Below are positions 43,655-53,200 of a DNA stretch of 64,000 nt, piece by piece. The notes below the pieces were generated by a model. That model was not told the DNA's origin, ran no database searches, and saw only the letters and a list, made by a program, of their open reading frames with translations. A program made the position numbers and the translations under genes. Numbering within the stretch: position 1 is the stretch's first letter; each line of letters opens with the position of its first letter. Location: NCBI GenBank assembly GCA_023259055.1, contig JAHFQZ010000001.1, forward strand, positions 496,001-560,000, in the 5' to 3' direction. The DNA comes from Nitrosomonadales bacterium (GTDB taxonomy: Bacteria > Pseudomonadota > Gammaproteobacteria > Burkholderiales > Gallionellaceae).

Positions 43655-45361
43655 ATGCCAAACAACCCACCCATCCAACAACCGCTGGGACGGATACTGG
43701 TCGGCAAAGGCGTGATCAGCGACGACCAGTTGCGCATCGCCTTGCAGGAACAGAGCAAGACGCATCAGCCGCTGGGACGGCTACTGGTTCGTCTTGGCTT
43801 CCTTTCGGAAGCCACCATCCGCGATGTGTTGTCGGAAAACCTCGGGCAGGAAAGCACCGACCTTGCCAATGTCATCATAGACTCGGCTTCACTCGGCCTG
43901 ATACCAAAAGATGTTGCGCGCCGCTATCAATTGTTACCGCTGTCAGTTGATAAAACCAATCGCGTACTGACACTGGCAATTGCAGATCCTGACAATATCA
44001 TCGCACTGGATCAGGTGCGCGCCCTGCTCAAGGATGAGTATCGCCTGATCACCCAGCTCGCCAGCGAATCCGACATCCTGCGCGCGATAGACCAGTACTA
44101 CGGCTTCGAACTCTCCATCGACGGCATTCTCCATGAAATCGAGCCTGGAGAGATGGAATACCAGACGCTGCAATCCGGCGTAAACGAATTCAGCCAGCCG
44201 GTGGTACGCCTGATCGATGCACTGCTCACCGAGGCGGTGCAACTCGGCTCTTCGGATATCCACTTTGAACCGGAAAACAGCTTTTTGCGCATTCGCTACC
44301 GCATTGACGGCGTGCTGCGCCAGATGCGCAGTTTGCACAAGAGCTTCTGGCCTGCAATGGTGGTGCGCCTGAAGGTGATGAGCAACATGAACATTGCCGA
44401 AACACGGGCACCTCAGGACGGCCGGATTTCACTGCGTTTGTCGGGTCGCCCGATTGATTTCCGGGTTGCATCTCATCCCACCACACATGGCGAAAACCTA
44501 GTTCTGCGTATTCTGGACCGGCAAAAAGGCATTGTGCCGCTTGACCAGCTTGGTTTGGATGATACCGCTCTCAGCATGCTCAAGACGATCATCGCCAAAC
44601 CCGAAGGAATTGTGCTGGTGACCGGCCCCACCGGTAGCGGTAAAACCACCACGCTGTATTCGGTGCTGAATCACGTCAACACCGAGTCGGTCAACATCAT
44701 GACCCTGGAAGATCCGGTCGAATATCCGCTTGCGATGATCCGCCAGACTTCGGTGAACGAGTCCGCCAAGCTGGATTTTGCCAACGGCATCCGCTCCATG
44801 ATGCGTCAGGATCCGGACATCATTCTGGTCGGCGAAATCCGCGATCATCCCACTGCCGAAATGGCTTTCCGCGCCGCGATGACAGGCCATCAGGTATATT
44901 CGACGCTGCACACCAACTCTGCCATCGGCGCGATTCCCCGCCTGCTCGACATCGGCATCCTGCCGGACATCATGGCCGGCAACATTATCGGCATTGTGGC
45001 GCAACGCCTGGTTCGCATACTGTGCAACGATTGCAAATATCCATACCAGCCTGATGCGATGGAGCGCAAGCTGCTCGGGATTGCCGCCCATCAGGACACC
45101 ACGCTGTATCGCGCCGCCGGTTGTGATACCTGCAACCACCAGGGTTACAAAGGCCGAATGTCAATCATTGAAATGCTCAAGATGGATTACGATCTGGATG
45201 ACCTGGTTTCGCATCGCGCCAGCACCCGGCAAATCCGCGAGGCCGCACTTGCCAAAGGATTCCGCCCGCTCGCGGTAGACGGTATCCGCCGCATTCTGCA
45301 AGGAATCACTTCTCTGGCAGAGGTCAGCCGCGTGGTGGATTTATCTGATCGGGTCGGCTGA
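43655..45361 (+). CDS. mshE: MshE/GspE-type assembly ATPase with MshEN domain
   Basis: Hexameric ATPase powering pilus extension or pseudopilus assembly. The 568 residues start with two tandem MshEN-type motifs (PLGRILVGKGVISDDQL; PLGRLLVRLGFLSEATI, within residues 10-60), the domain that binds cyclic-di-GMP in Vibrio MshE. They continue with a linker domain and the RecA-like core with Walker A GPTGSGKTTT near 324, Walker B ILVGEIRD near 388, and a tetracysteine zinc site (CNDC and CDTC near 457 and 490). The gene sits between the TPR and platform genes, as in msh loci. Confidence 0.93.
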   Translation: MPNNPPIQQPLGRILVGKGVISDDQLRIALQEQSKTHQPLGRLLVRLGFLSEATIRDVLSENLGQESTDLANVIIDSASLGLIPKDVARRYQLLPLSVDKTNRVLTLAIADPDNIIALDQVRALLKDEYRLITQLASESDILRAIDQYYGFELSIDGILHEIEPGEMEYQTLQSGVNEFSQPVVRLIDALLTEAVQLGSSDIHFEPENSFLRIRYRIDGVLRQMRSLHKSFWPAMVVRLKVMSNMNIAETRAPQDGRISLRLSGRPIDFRVASHPTTHGENLVLRILDRQKGIVPLDQLGLDDTALSMLKTIIAKPEGIVLVTGPTGSGKTTTLYSVLNHVNTESVNIMTLEDPVEYPLAMIRQTSVNESAKLDFANGIRSMMRQDPDIILVGEIRDHPTAEMAFRAAMTGHQVYSTLHTNSAIGAIPRLLDIGILPDIMAGNIIGIVAQRLVRILCNDCKYPYQPDAMERKLLGIAAHQDTTLYRAAGCDTCNHQGYKGRMSIIEMLKMDYDLDDLVSHRASTRQIREAALAKGFRPLAVDGIRRILQGITSLAEVSRVVDLSDRVG

Positions 45362-45362
45362 C

Positions 45363-46565
45363 ATGGCCCTGTATTCCTACCGTGCCATTGACGATCAAGG
45401 CAAGTCCAGCAAAGGGCTGCAGGATGCCGCCAATGTAATCGATCTGGAGATGCGCCTGAAGCGCGGCGGGCTGGATTTGATCGAGGCCAAAGTGGACGAG
45501 GGCAAAGCCGGGGCTAAACGCGGCAAAATCAAGCGTCCCGAGCTGATCACCTTTTTCTTCAACCTTGAACAACTTACCCGCGCCGGCGTGCCTTTGCTGG
45601 AAAGCCTGGCCGATTTGCGCGACACCATGAACGACCACCGTTTCCGCGAAATCATCGCCAGTATGGTCGAGGCCATCGAAGGTGGTAAAAAACTATCCCA
45701 GGCCATGGCGCAGCACCCTGATGCATTCGATAAAATTTTCGTCAGCCTCGTTCATGCTGGTGAGGAAAGTGGACGTCTGTCGGAAATCTTTCTGCACATT
45801 ACCGATTCGCTGAAGTGGCAGGATGAAATGGCTTCTCACACCAAAACCATCATGCTCTATCCTGCCTTCGTCGGCTCCATCGTGGTGGCAATTACCTTCT
45901 TTCTGATGATTTACCTGGTGCCGCAACTGGTCAGTTTCATCAAGGGCATGGGCCAGGAAATCCCTATTCAGACGCGTATACTGCTTGCCACCTCATCATT
46001 TTTTGTGAGTTACTGGTATGTGCTTATCTCTCTGCCTGTTGTATTGCCGATTGTCGCCAAGCTGGTTATCACCTCCAGCCCGGAGATGCGCTTCAAATTC
46101 GACCAGCTCAAACTTGACATGTGGGTGACCGGCCCCATTCTGCGCAAGATCATTCTGGCGCGTTTTGCCAACACCTTTGCCATCATGTACGGCTCCGGCA
46201 TCACCATTCTCGCCTGCATCGCCAATTCTCGCGACGTGGTCAATAACCTTGCCATAGCCAAAGGTCTGGATGACGTCACCCGCGAAATCGAATCCGGAAA
46301 AAACCTGACGCAAAGTTTCCAGCAGACCGGCATGTTTCCGCCGTTGGTGATACGCATGCTCAAGGTGGGCGAAGCCACCGGCTCACTGGACAAAGCGCTA
46401 CTGAATGTCAGCTACTTTTATGATCGCGACGTGAAAGACTCCATCAAAAAAGTGCAGGTCATGATCGAACCAACCATGACTCTCATACTCGGTGCGCTGC
46501 TAGGCTGGGTGATGTTGTCGGTGCTATCACCAATTTATGACATCATCGGCAAGGTGAAATTCTGA
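45363..46565 (+). CDS. mshG: MshG/GspF-type inner-membrane platform protein
   Basis: Polytopic inner-membrane platform that couples the assembly ATPase to the growing pilus or pseudopilus. The 400 residues hold two T2SSF domains (about 65-190 and 270-395), each with the FF-x-x-L-E-Q-L-T-R or equivalent start, and membrane helices near 170, 220 and 375. It begins 1 nt after mshE and its TGA overlaps the next ATG. Confidence 0.93.
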   Translation: MALYSYRAIDDQGKSSKGLQDAANVIDLEMRLKRGGLDLIEAKVDEGKAGAKRGKIKRPELITFFFNLEQLTRAGVPLLESLADLRDTMNDHRFREIIASMVEAIEGGKKLSQAMAQHPDAFDKIFVSLVHAGEESGRLSEIFLHITDSLKWQDEMASHTKTIMLYPAFVGSIVVAITFFLMIYLVPQLVSFIKGMGQEIPIQTRILLATSSFFVSYWYVLISLPVVLPIVAKLVITSSPEMRFKFDQLKLDMWVTGPILRKIILARFANTFAIMYGSGITILACIANSRDVVNNLAIAKGLDDVTREIESGKNLTQSFQQTGMFPPLVIRMLKVGEATGSLDKALLNVSYFYDRDVKDSIKKVQVMIEPTMTLILGALLGWVMLSVLSPIYDIIGKVKF

Positions 46566-48058
46566 TGAAAAATTCCCTGCTGCTATTCCTGAGCGCCGGC
46601 CACCTCCATGCACAATTCATGGCAAGCGGCAAGATCGCCACGCAACGCGACTTCCCCAACTCGTCAAACGGATATGAAGAATTCGCCGGCTTCCTGAAAG
46701 CGGTGACTTGCTCGGCATACTTGCTGGTTGATTTGATCGAAGAAGATTTTCGCCAGGAAACCGTCCCACACCTGAACGGCAGCAAACGCACCGCACTGTT
46801 GGAGCGCAAGCTCGATCAGTTTTATCGCGGCAGCCCCTTCCGCCAAGCTACCCTGCTGCAGCAGCAAAAAACCGGGCGGCGCGATGACGATATGTTGTTC
46901 TCGGCGCTGACCAACCCATCGCTTATCAAGCCATGGCTTGATATCATGCTGGCGCAGCAAATCCGGCTCGCGGGGATATATTCGGTACCGCAGATATCTG
47001 CGCCTCTGGTCAAGGATCATCCCTCGGACCACCTGCTGCTGATTTCCTGGGAAAAATTTTCCGGGCTGCGCCAAACCTATTTTAGTGGCCATCGCCTGCA
47101 AATTTCCCGGCTAACACCCGTTTACGCCGAAGTGTTATTCCACGATGCCGTAGTAAAAGAACTTACCCGCACTTACCAATACCTGAAGAGCCTGAGCCTG
47201 CTTCCACCAGGACAAACACTCGATGTGCGCATTCTGTGCCACCGCAATGACCTGAATCTGCTGAAAGCAGAACTACCTAATAGCGCGGACATGCGCTACG
47301 ACTTCTCGGATATCGAGGAAATTGGCAAGCAACTCAACATCGACTACCACTTCACCGACTCGGATGCCAGCCAGATCTTTTTGCAGCACCTCGCGGAGCG
47401 CCCGCCGAAGACTCATTACGCAAACGCCAGCCACACGCATTACTTTTCGCTGTGGCAGTTAAAGCGCGCCATTAACCTGACCAGCGGCGCACTGTTTGCC
47501 GGGGCGCTCTTGTGGAGTACAGCCAACTTCTGGCAGAGCCGCGGCGATGCCTCTGAAACTGAATCGCTCAAAGCCCAGACGCAGCGCATTCTGAACGAAA
47601 CGCAAAAAATCACCCTCAACTTTCCGAGCACCTACGCCCCCGCTGCGGACATGAAGAGTGCTGTGTCCGTTTTGCGCAAGCTGGATCAATATTCGCCTAC
47701 CCCGCTAGACGTATTGAAGCCGGTTAGTGCAGCCCTTGAACATTACCCGCAAATCAAACTTGACGACCTCGCCTGGCAGATGAGTGCAACCGAGCCTGTC
47801 GCTCCCAACACGCCTGCCGATATCCCGGCCCAGGTCATCACCATCAAGGGACACCTGGTTGATTTTGCATACGACTACCGTGCCATGCTGAATTATCTTG
47901 AACGCTTTCAAGGCGACCTGACTGCACAGGGCTTCCAGGTGATCAGTCTCACCAAGCCGCTTGATGTCAGCCCGAGCGGCAGTATTGCCGATAAGCGTGA
48001 AACGAGCGAACACGCGCTCGATTTTTCCCTGAAAATTTCCCGGAGGCCACAGGTATGA
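46565..48058 (+). CDS. GspL-like (PilM-PilN type) pilus assembly protein
   Basis: Not closely recognised. The position and architecture suggest a GspL-like or fused PilM-PilN (MshI) component. The 497 residues have a soluble N-terminal part of about 300 residues without a signal peptide, one membrane helix near 306-326 (INLTSGALFAGALLWSTANFW), a coiled-coil stretch (ESLKAQTQRILNETQKI), then a periplasmic alpha/beta domain with an ITIKGHLVDFAYDYRAMLNYLERFQ segment like the PilN/GspL ferredoxin-like fold. The start overlaps the mshG stop by 1 nt. Confidence 0.65.
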   Translation: MKNSLLLFLSAGHLHAQFMASGKIATQRDFPNSSNGYEEFAGFLKAVTCSAYLLVDLIEEDFRQETVPHLNGSKRTALLERKLDQFYRGSPFRQATLLQQQKTGRRDDDMLFSALTNPSLIKPWLDIMLAQQIRLAGIYSVPQISAPLVKDHPSDHLLLISWEKFSGLRQTYFSGHRLQISRLTPVYAEVLFHDAVVKELTRTYQYLKSLSLLPPGQTLDVRILCHRNDLNLLKAELPNSADMRYDFSDIEEIGKQLNIDYHFTDSDASQIFLQHLAERPPKTHYANASHTHYFSLWQLKRAINLTSGALFAGALLWSTANFWQSRGDASETESLKAQTQRILNETQKITLNFPSTYAPAADMKSAVSVLRKLDQYSPTPLDVLKPVSAALEHYPQIKLDDLAWQMSATEPVAPNTPADIPAQVITIKGHLVDFAYDYRAMLNYLERFQGDLTAQGFQVISLTKPLDVSPSGSIADKRETSEHALDFSLKISRRPQV

Positions 48059-48088
48059 AGAGGGAAATGGCATGATGAGGAGGACGGG

Positions 48089-48709
48089 ATGAAATTTTCC
48101 AAATCAGACTTCCCGCTAATTCGCTGGAACATTCTGGCAATTTGCGCATCGCTGCTCATCAGCGCGCTTGTTCTGTACAGCAGCGGCGAATATGCGGTAA
48201 AAACACAGAAAGGCCGGCGCACCGCGCAGAGCCAGCTCAACGATGCGCGCAATCGCTTAACTGCAGCACATGATGATCAGAAAAACATGGCGATATACGC
48301 AGGTGAATATGGCGCATTAATCGAACGCAATATCATCGGAGACGATCACCGTCTGGACTGGATGGAAGGCCTGGAAAAGATCCGTCAAAAGAGTCTGGCT
48401 GTCGATTTCCGCTACAACATCGCACCTCAAAAAACCTATGTGCCGCAACCCGCCCTGAACAGCGGCAACTTCGACCTCCATTACAGCGAAATGAAACTGC
48501 AATTCGACCTGCTGCACGAAGGCCAACTGCTGGACTTTTTCAGCTTCATGCATAGCCAAATCAAAGGCTGGTATCAACTTGAGGGCTGTACTGTAAAGCG
48601 CGTCGCCGCCAATGCAGATGAGGAAGCCGCCATGTCCGTCGCCTCGCACCTCAAGGCGGAATGCCATGGCGGCTGGATTACCCTGAAAAACAGGAATGCA
48701 CCGCAATGA
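48089..48709 (+). CDS. PilO/GspM/MshJ-like assembly protein
   Basis: 206-residue bitopic membrane protein: a short cytoplasmic tail, one helix (about 14-34, ILAICASLLISALVLYSS), a coiled coil (about 40-75) and a periplasmic domain with a PilO-like segment MKLQFDLLHEGQLLDFFSFMHSQ. The family forms the alignment subcomplex with the GspL/PilN protein. A strong GAGGAGG ribosome site lies in the 30-nt gap before it, and its stop overlaps the next ATG. Confidence 0.7.
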   Translation: MKFSKSDFPLIRWNILAICASLLISALVLYSSGEYAVKTQKGRRTAQSQLNDARNRLTAAHDDQKNMAIYAGEYGALIERNIIGDDHRLDWMEGLEKIRQKSLAVDFRYNIAPQKTYVPQPALNSGNFDLHYSEMKLQFDLLHEGQLLDFFSFMHSQIKGWYQLEGCTVKRVAANADEEAAMSVASHLKAECHGGWITLKNRNAPQ

Positions 48710-49062
48710 ACTCAACTCTTAAAATTGGCTTGTGCGCCTTTGCCTTAACAGCAGCAACGTTCGCCAGCGCCGGTGAATTGGGGCGGCTGTTTTTCACCCC
48801 GGAACAACGCGCGCAACTGGAGCGCGGCAACGCACAAAACCCCGGCGCCAGCGACAACCGCCGCACGCTATCCGTAACCGGCATTGTGCAAAAACATGGT
48901 GGCGAGCGCACCGTATGGATCAACGGAGTCCCGAAGCTCTCCGGTAAAAGCGATGAGCGTTCTCCGGAAAGTGCGCCTATTCCCATCCCAGGACAATCAA
49001 AACAAATCAGAGTCAAGGTTGGGCAAAAGGTGTTTATCAATCCCGCCGCTTCGGAGAAATAA
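48706..49062 (+). CDS. Small exported protein in mshK/PilP position
   Basis: 118-residue exported protein. The start is ATG at 48706 (MNSTLKIGLCAFALTAATFASAGELG), overlapping the previous stop as ATGA, and opens into a signal peptide of about 21 residues; 15 codons upstream are open but lie in the preceding gene. The body has a PilP/MshK-like pattern, RRTLSVTGIVQKHGGERTVWINGVPK, and a C-terminal KVGQKVFINPA strand. It probably links the inner-membrane assembly complex to the secretin. Confidence 0.65.
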   Translation: MNSTLKIGLCAFALTAATFASAGELGRLFFTPEQRAQLERGNAQNPGASDNRRTLSVTGIVQKHGGERTVWINGVPKLSGKSDERSPESAPIPIPGQSKQIRVKVGQKVFINPAASEK

Positions 49063-49068
49063 AGCATC

Positions 49069-50739
49069 ATGCGTGCGCCGCAACCTCGCACTGCTCGCAC
49101 ACAACAGCGTGGAGCAGCATTGATGGTTATGCTGGTGATCATGGTGATGGGTGCCGCTGCGTTCCTCGTCAGTTCGCTCAGCCGCTCGGCGTTGCGAATC
49201 CAGCAAAATCAGGATAGCACTCAGATTCTGGTTCAAACAAAAAATGAAGTGATGGGAAATATTTTGAGCGGTATCGGAGGGCAAATCCCCGGTAACTTGT
49301 TAAGTCCAGATATGCTCTCCAACTCTGAAACCCCACAGTACAATTACGATGGAACAGCCAATAGTGGATGCCTCGATGCCAGCCAGCCTCTCGGTAGCTA
49401 CCCGACCCCCGGCTTGCCCCTGATAAACAGTGGAGCCAATATGCGTTGCTTGGGCAGGCTGCCGTGGAAAGCATACGGAATGTCCATCAGCTCACCTTCG
49501 GAAAATGATCCAAATGGCGTTATGCCTTGGTATGCGGTTTCCGCAAATTTGGTTGACCCGACAAATGTCATTTTCAACCCCAACCTGCTGAATTTAAATC
49601 CCACACACCCGTGGCTTACCGTGCGCGACATGAATGGCAACGTGCTCAGCACCCGCGCAGCCATTGTCCTCATCGTTCCAGGTGCTACATTGCCGGGACA
49701 AACTCGCCCGCCCTCACCCAACCTCGGCGGGCCGAACCAGTATCTCGACAGCATCACGGTTCCTGCTGGCTGCACCGCTCCCTGCGTTCCGGGAACTTAT
49801 AACAATTTCGATCTAGACGATGATTACATCATGGGTGATGAACAACGCTGGATCACTGACCCGAATAACAGCGCAGCCAAAATTGTGGATAGCAGCTACC
49901 AGTTCAATGACAAACTAATTTATGTCACGATCGACGAGCTGATGCCGTTGATCGTCAAGCGGACGGCGGGCGAAGCGCGTTCCGCACTGAATATTTACAA
50001 CAGTGCAAAAGGCCATTTCCCTGACGCCGCGCTACTCGGGACCACGGGTACTCCCGTCCTCGGAAATGATTCCGGCCTGTTGCCCATTAGCACTTGCTCG
50101 TGCGCATCCTCTGTCAGTTGCTCCTGCGATTTCGGTCTCGTTGGCATAGCTTTTACGCGCAGCAGTTTCAACTGGACAAGTTCTTCTGGCGCATGCGCCA
50201 ATACCTCAAAGGTGTGCACATGTACCGGTGCAGGAAATTGCATACGTAGCTCGACTAATTTCACATGCGACAGCTCCGGGAACTGCACCCATAACACAGC
50301 GGGCACATACACTTTCACGCCAGCTGCGAATCACATCATATCCTCTGCTCTGAAAGGTTCGAGCTGCACTTGGTTTGGCGGCACTGTTGATTGTAATGGC
50401 AGTGGATCTTTTACCATCATGGAAACCCAGCTTTCCGCCTCGCTGGCAAGCTGGTTTACCGACAATCTTTGGCACGATTATTTCTATTACCGCAAATCAA
50501 ATACGTCCAGCCTGCAAGCGGGCACCCAAGGGGGTATTCAGGCGCTTGTTATCGGTGCTGGCGCACCCATCATCAATGCACCATTCGCCTCCAAAGGCTC
50601 GGCTCAGGTGCGCCCATCAGGCAATATCAACGATTATCTCGATAGCGCGGAGAACACTAACGGCGATTTGCTGTTCGATGCGACGAACAAGCCGAGATCA
50701 AGTTCGTATAATGATCAAGTTTATATTGTGGCGCCTTAG
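49069..50739 (+). CDS. Large prepilin-like protein with cysteine-rich region
   Basis: Function unknown; probably a minor or tip subunit of the pilus. The 556 residues begin with a short basic leader (MRAPQPRTARTQQRG) followed by the hydrophobic segment AALMVMLVIMVMGAAAFLVS, a PilX-like class III signal without the canonical GFTLIE. The body is about 500 residues, far larger than a pilin. Around residues 340-410 it contains many cysteines in C-x-C patterns (CSCASSVSCSCDF, KVCTCTGAGNC) with Ser/Thr/Asn-rich surroundings. It starts 6 nt after the mshK-like gene and ends 1 nt before a canonical prepilin. Confidence 0.65.
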   Translation: MRAPQPRTARTQQRGAALMVMLVIMVMGAAAFLVSSLSRSALRIQQNQDSTQILVQTKNEVMGNILSGIGGQIPGNLLSPDMLSNSETPQYNYDGTANSGCLDASQPLGSYPTPGLPLINSGANMRCLGRLPWKAYGMSISSPSENDPNGVMPWYAVSANLVDPTNVIFNPNLLNLNPTHPWLTVRDMNGNVLSTRAAIVLIVPGATLPGQTRPPSPNLGGPNQYLDSITVPAGCTAPCVPGTYNNFDLDDDYIMGDEQRWITDPNNSAAKIVDSSYQFNDKLIYVTIDELMPLIVKRTAGEARSALNIYNSAKGHFPDAALLGTTGTPVLGNDSGLLPISTCSCASSVSCSCDFGLVGIAFTRSSFNWTSSSGACANTSKVCTCTGAGNCIRSSTNFTCDSSGNCTHNTAGTYTFTPAANHIISSALKGSSCTWFGGTVDCNGSGSFTIMETQLSASLASWFTDNLWHDYFYYRKSNTSSLQAGTQGGIQALVIGAGAPIINAPFASKGSAQVRPSGNINDYLDSAENTNGDLLFDATNKPRSSSYNDQVYIVAP

Positions 50740-50740
50740 A

Positions 50741-51403
50741 ATGAAAAATTTAAAAACAACCATCTATCCCAACAAGGGATTCACTTTAGTTGAGATGGCT
50801 ATTGTGCTCGCCATCGTGGCGCTGCTTCTGGGAGGCTTGTTGCCAGTCATATCAGGCCAGATCGAACAGCAGCACAGGAATGAAACTCGCAAATACATGG
50901 ATGAAGTGCGCGACGCGTTGCTCGGCTATGTCGTCGCCAAAAAATATCTGCCTTGCCCGGACACTGACAACGATGGGCTGCAAAACGCTCCATGTACCGC
51001 AGCTGCATTTTCCGTTGGAAAGCTACCTTATAAAGACTTAGGTGTGTCCGATAAAGATGCTTATGGTAATCAGCTTCGTTATGCCATCACAAAAGAATTC
51101 GCCGACCAAACCCCAGCTTCCCTTTTCAAATTGAGCAATGTCGGGATTCTTAGAGTTTGTAGCAATGCTACATGCACACCGGCAACAAATATTTTGACAT
51201 CAGGCGCAGTCGCAGTAATCGTATCGCAAGGAGCAAATTGGCCCAGACCAGCAGAGTTCTCAGCGGAAGAAATTGAAAACGACAATACAAATGCAGATTT
51301 TGTCAGCAAAGACCTCGTACAGAATGGTTACGATGACCTGGTGGTTTGGTTGTCCCCCAACATCCTATTCAACCGCATGGTCGCAGCGGGGCAATTACCC
51401 TAG
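50741..51403 (+). CDS. Type IV prepilin-like protein
   Basis: Prepilin with a canonical class III signal: basic leader [13 protein letters not shown], cleavage before FTLVE, and the hydrophobic helix [21 protein letters not shown]. The 220 residues exceed most major pilins. The body carries [11 protein letters not shown], a calcium-loop-like acidic motif next to a cysteine, and further cysteines (CSNATC). The start ATG at 50741 is chosen because the frame upstream overlaps the preceding gene. Its TAG stop overlaps the cysS stop within CTAG. Confidence 0.8.
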   Translation: MKNLKTTIYPNKGFTLVEMAIVLAIVALLLGGLLPVISGQIEQQHRNETRKYMDEVRDALLGYVVAKKYLPCPDTDNDGLQNAPCTAAAFSVGKLPYKDLGVSDKDAYGNQLRYAITKEFADQTPASLFKLSNVGILRVCSNATCTPATNILTSGAVAVIVSQGANWPRPAEFSAEEIENDNTNADFVSKDLVQNGYDDLVVWLSPNILFNRMVAAGQLP

Positions 51404-52842
51404 GCGCGCCGCCAAGTCGTTCCCGCCGCGCTGTCTTCTAACATGACCCCTGCCTCCAGCAACTCCTTGCGGATGCGGTCGGCCTCCGCGAAGTTCTTCG
51501 CTTTCTTGGCCGCGATGCGTTCCTGAATCAATTTCTCGATATTCTCGGGAGTAAACGTTTGATATGCAGTACCGCTAACGGTAATAGCAGGCAATGTTAC
51601 ATTGCCCCACCCGACGGATCCTTGGAAGAATTCTATTGCGGGGCGCTGCAACAGGCCCAGTACTCCGCCCAGCACCTTGAGTTGCGCTGCCGCTTCTGCG
51701 GATTGATTGCGATTCACTTCATTCGCCAGATCGAACAACACTGCTATCGCCTCCGGCGTGTTGAAATCGTCGTCCATCGCGGCTTTGAAGCGTTGTGCGT
51801 AGGGCTCGCTCCAGCCCACAATCCGTTTCCCTTCAACTGGCTCAGGGCTAATGGATTGTGATTTAAGCGCGGTATAGAGACGTGTCAATGCAACCTTCGC
51901 ATCGTCAAGGTGCGCATCGGAATAATTCAGCGCGCTGCGATAATGCGCGCGCAGGATGAAGAAACGCACTACCTCGGCATCGTATTTTTTCAGCACCTCG
52001 CGGATCGTGAAAAAATTGCCGAGCGACTTGGACATTTTTTCCTCGTCCACGCGCACGAAGCCGTTGTGCATCCAGTAATTTACAAACTTGCACTTGTGCG
52101 CACCTTCGCTCTGCGCGATCTCGTTTTCGTGGTGAGGAAACTGCAAATCTGCACCGCCGCCATGGATGTCGAAATGCTTGCCCAGCAGCTCCGACCCCAT
52201 CGCCGAGCATTCAATGTGCCAGCCGGGGCGCCCCTTGCCCCACGGCGAATCCCACTTCACTTCGTCGGCCTCGCTGTCCTTGGCGTGCTTCCACAGCACG
52301 AAGTCGAGCGGATCGTTCTTGCCTTCTACAACATCCACGCGCTCACCGGCGCGCAAATCTTCCAGCGACTTGCCGGAGAGCTTTCCGTAACCGTCAAACT
52401 TGCGCACCGCATAATTCACATCGCCGTCTGCTGCACGGTAGGCCAAACCGTTTTTTTCCAGCCTGGAAATCATCTCCAGCATCTGCGGCACATACTGCGT
52501 GGCGCATGGCTCATGGTCGGGGCGGAGCACGCCAAGCGCATCGGCGTCTTCGTGCATTGCGGCGATGAAGCGCTTTGTCAGCGCATGGATGGACTCGCCA
52601 TTTTCCGCAGCGCGCTTGATGATTTTGTCATCAATGTCGGTGATGTTGCGCACGTAGGTGACGTCATAACCGGAAGCCTTCAGCCACCGGTAAACCATGT
52701 CGAACACCACCAGCACCCGTGCGTGGCCGAGGTGGCAATAGTCATATACCGTCATACCGCACACATACATGCGCACGGTGTTCGGTGTGATGGGTTTGAA
52801 GTCCTGCTTGTCGCGGGCAAGGGTGTTGTAGATTTTCAGCAT
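51400..52842 (-). CDS. cysS: Cysteinyl-tRNA synthetase
   Basis: Class I synthetase charging tRNA-Cys. It has 480 residues ([20 protein letters not shown]) with zinc ligand C28, the HLGH signature at 37-40 and the KMSKS loop in [13 protein letters not shown]. Residues about 330-340 ([11 protein letters not shown]) are encoded by a dispersed-repeat-like sequence and look inserted before the conserved [11 protein letters not shown]. The adjacent upstream gene on the same strand ends 7 nt before it. Convergent with the pilus locus, sharing a 4-bp stop overlap. Confidence 0.96.
   Translation of the reverse strand: MLKIYNTLARDKQDFKPITPNTVRMYVCGMTVYDYCHLGHARVLVVFDMVYRWLKASGYDVTYVRNITDIDDKIIKRAAENGESIHALTKRFIAAMHEDADALGVLRPDHEPCATQYVPQMLEMISRLEKNGLAYRAADGDVNYAVRKFDGYGKLSGKSLEDLRAGERVDVVEGKNDPLDFVLWKHAKDSEADEVKWDSPWGKGRPGWHIECSAMGSELLGKHFDIHGGGADLQFPHHENEIAQSEGAHKCKFVNYWMHNGFVRVDEEKMSKSLGNFFTIREVLKKYDAEVVRFFILRAHYRSALNYSDAHLDDAKVALTRLYTALKSQSISPEPVEGKRIVGWSEPYAQRFKAAMDDDFNTPEAIAVLFDLANEVNRNQSAEAAAQLKVLGGVLGLLQRPAIEFFQGSVGWGNVTLPAITVSGTAYQTFTPENIEKLIQERIAAKKAKNFAEADRIRKELLEAGVMLEDSAAGTTWRRA
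51823..51854. repeat. PEPVEG-type dispersed repeat within cysS
   Basis: On the coding strand the sequence runs CCATTAGCCCTGAGCCAGTT followed by GAAGGGAAACGG. It is a degenerate match to the CCTGAGCC-x-GTCGAAGG small inverted repeat that many bacterial genomes carry and that is read as PEPVEG in proteins. It is in frame and adds about 11 residues to a variable loop of CysS. Confidence 0.6.
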
Positions 52843-52849
52843 GGAGCGA

Positions 52850-53200
52850 TCAGAATGTCATGGGTTTGTTGTCGTTGAGGTTGAGCCAACCCTTGACGAT
52901 GCGATAAATGATCCAGCAAAAGTTGACGAACAAAACCGCCATACCGATCAAAATGATGTAGGTCGCCGCGCCTATTACCGCCCACAGCAAGCCGAACCAG
53001 AAGGTGCGTATCTGCCAACGGAAATGGCTCTCAAGCCAGGTTCCGGCAACATCGTCCTTTTTAACGTTGTTGATAATGATGCCAACAATAGCGGTAACCC
53101 CGGTGAAATATGACAGGGCGTACAGCACATACACCACTTGCGTCAGGCTCTTCAGGGATTTGATTTGCGCCTCGTTTGGTACGTCGATTTCTTTGCTCAT
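52850..53200 (-). CDS. Small integral membrane protein (DUF4870-like)
   Basis: Function unknown. The 116 residues have a hydrophilic N-terminus ([19 protein letters not shown]) and three to four hydrophobic helices (about 21-46, 66-82, 84-103). The motif [15 protein letters not shown] resembles DUF4870/Tic20-like membrane proteins. Its start overlaps the glnS stop by 4 nt, so it is translated with glnS, and cysS... begins 7 nt after its stop. Confidence 0.75.
   Translation of the reverse strand: MSKEIDVPNEAQIKSLKSLTQVVYVLYALSYFTGVTAIVGIIINNVKKDDVAGTWLESHFRWQIRTFWFGLLWAVIGAATYIILIGMAVLFVNFCWIIYRIVKGWLNLNDNKPMTF

Noticed and set aside
47441..47560. Possible CTGAGCC-type repeat copies in the GspL-like gene
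   Set aside because: Only isolated hexamers match; no paired arms or in-frame PEPVEG-like peptide.
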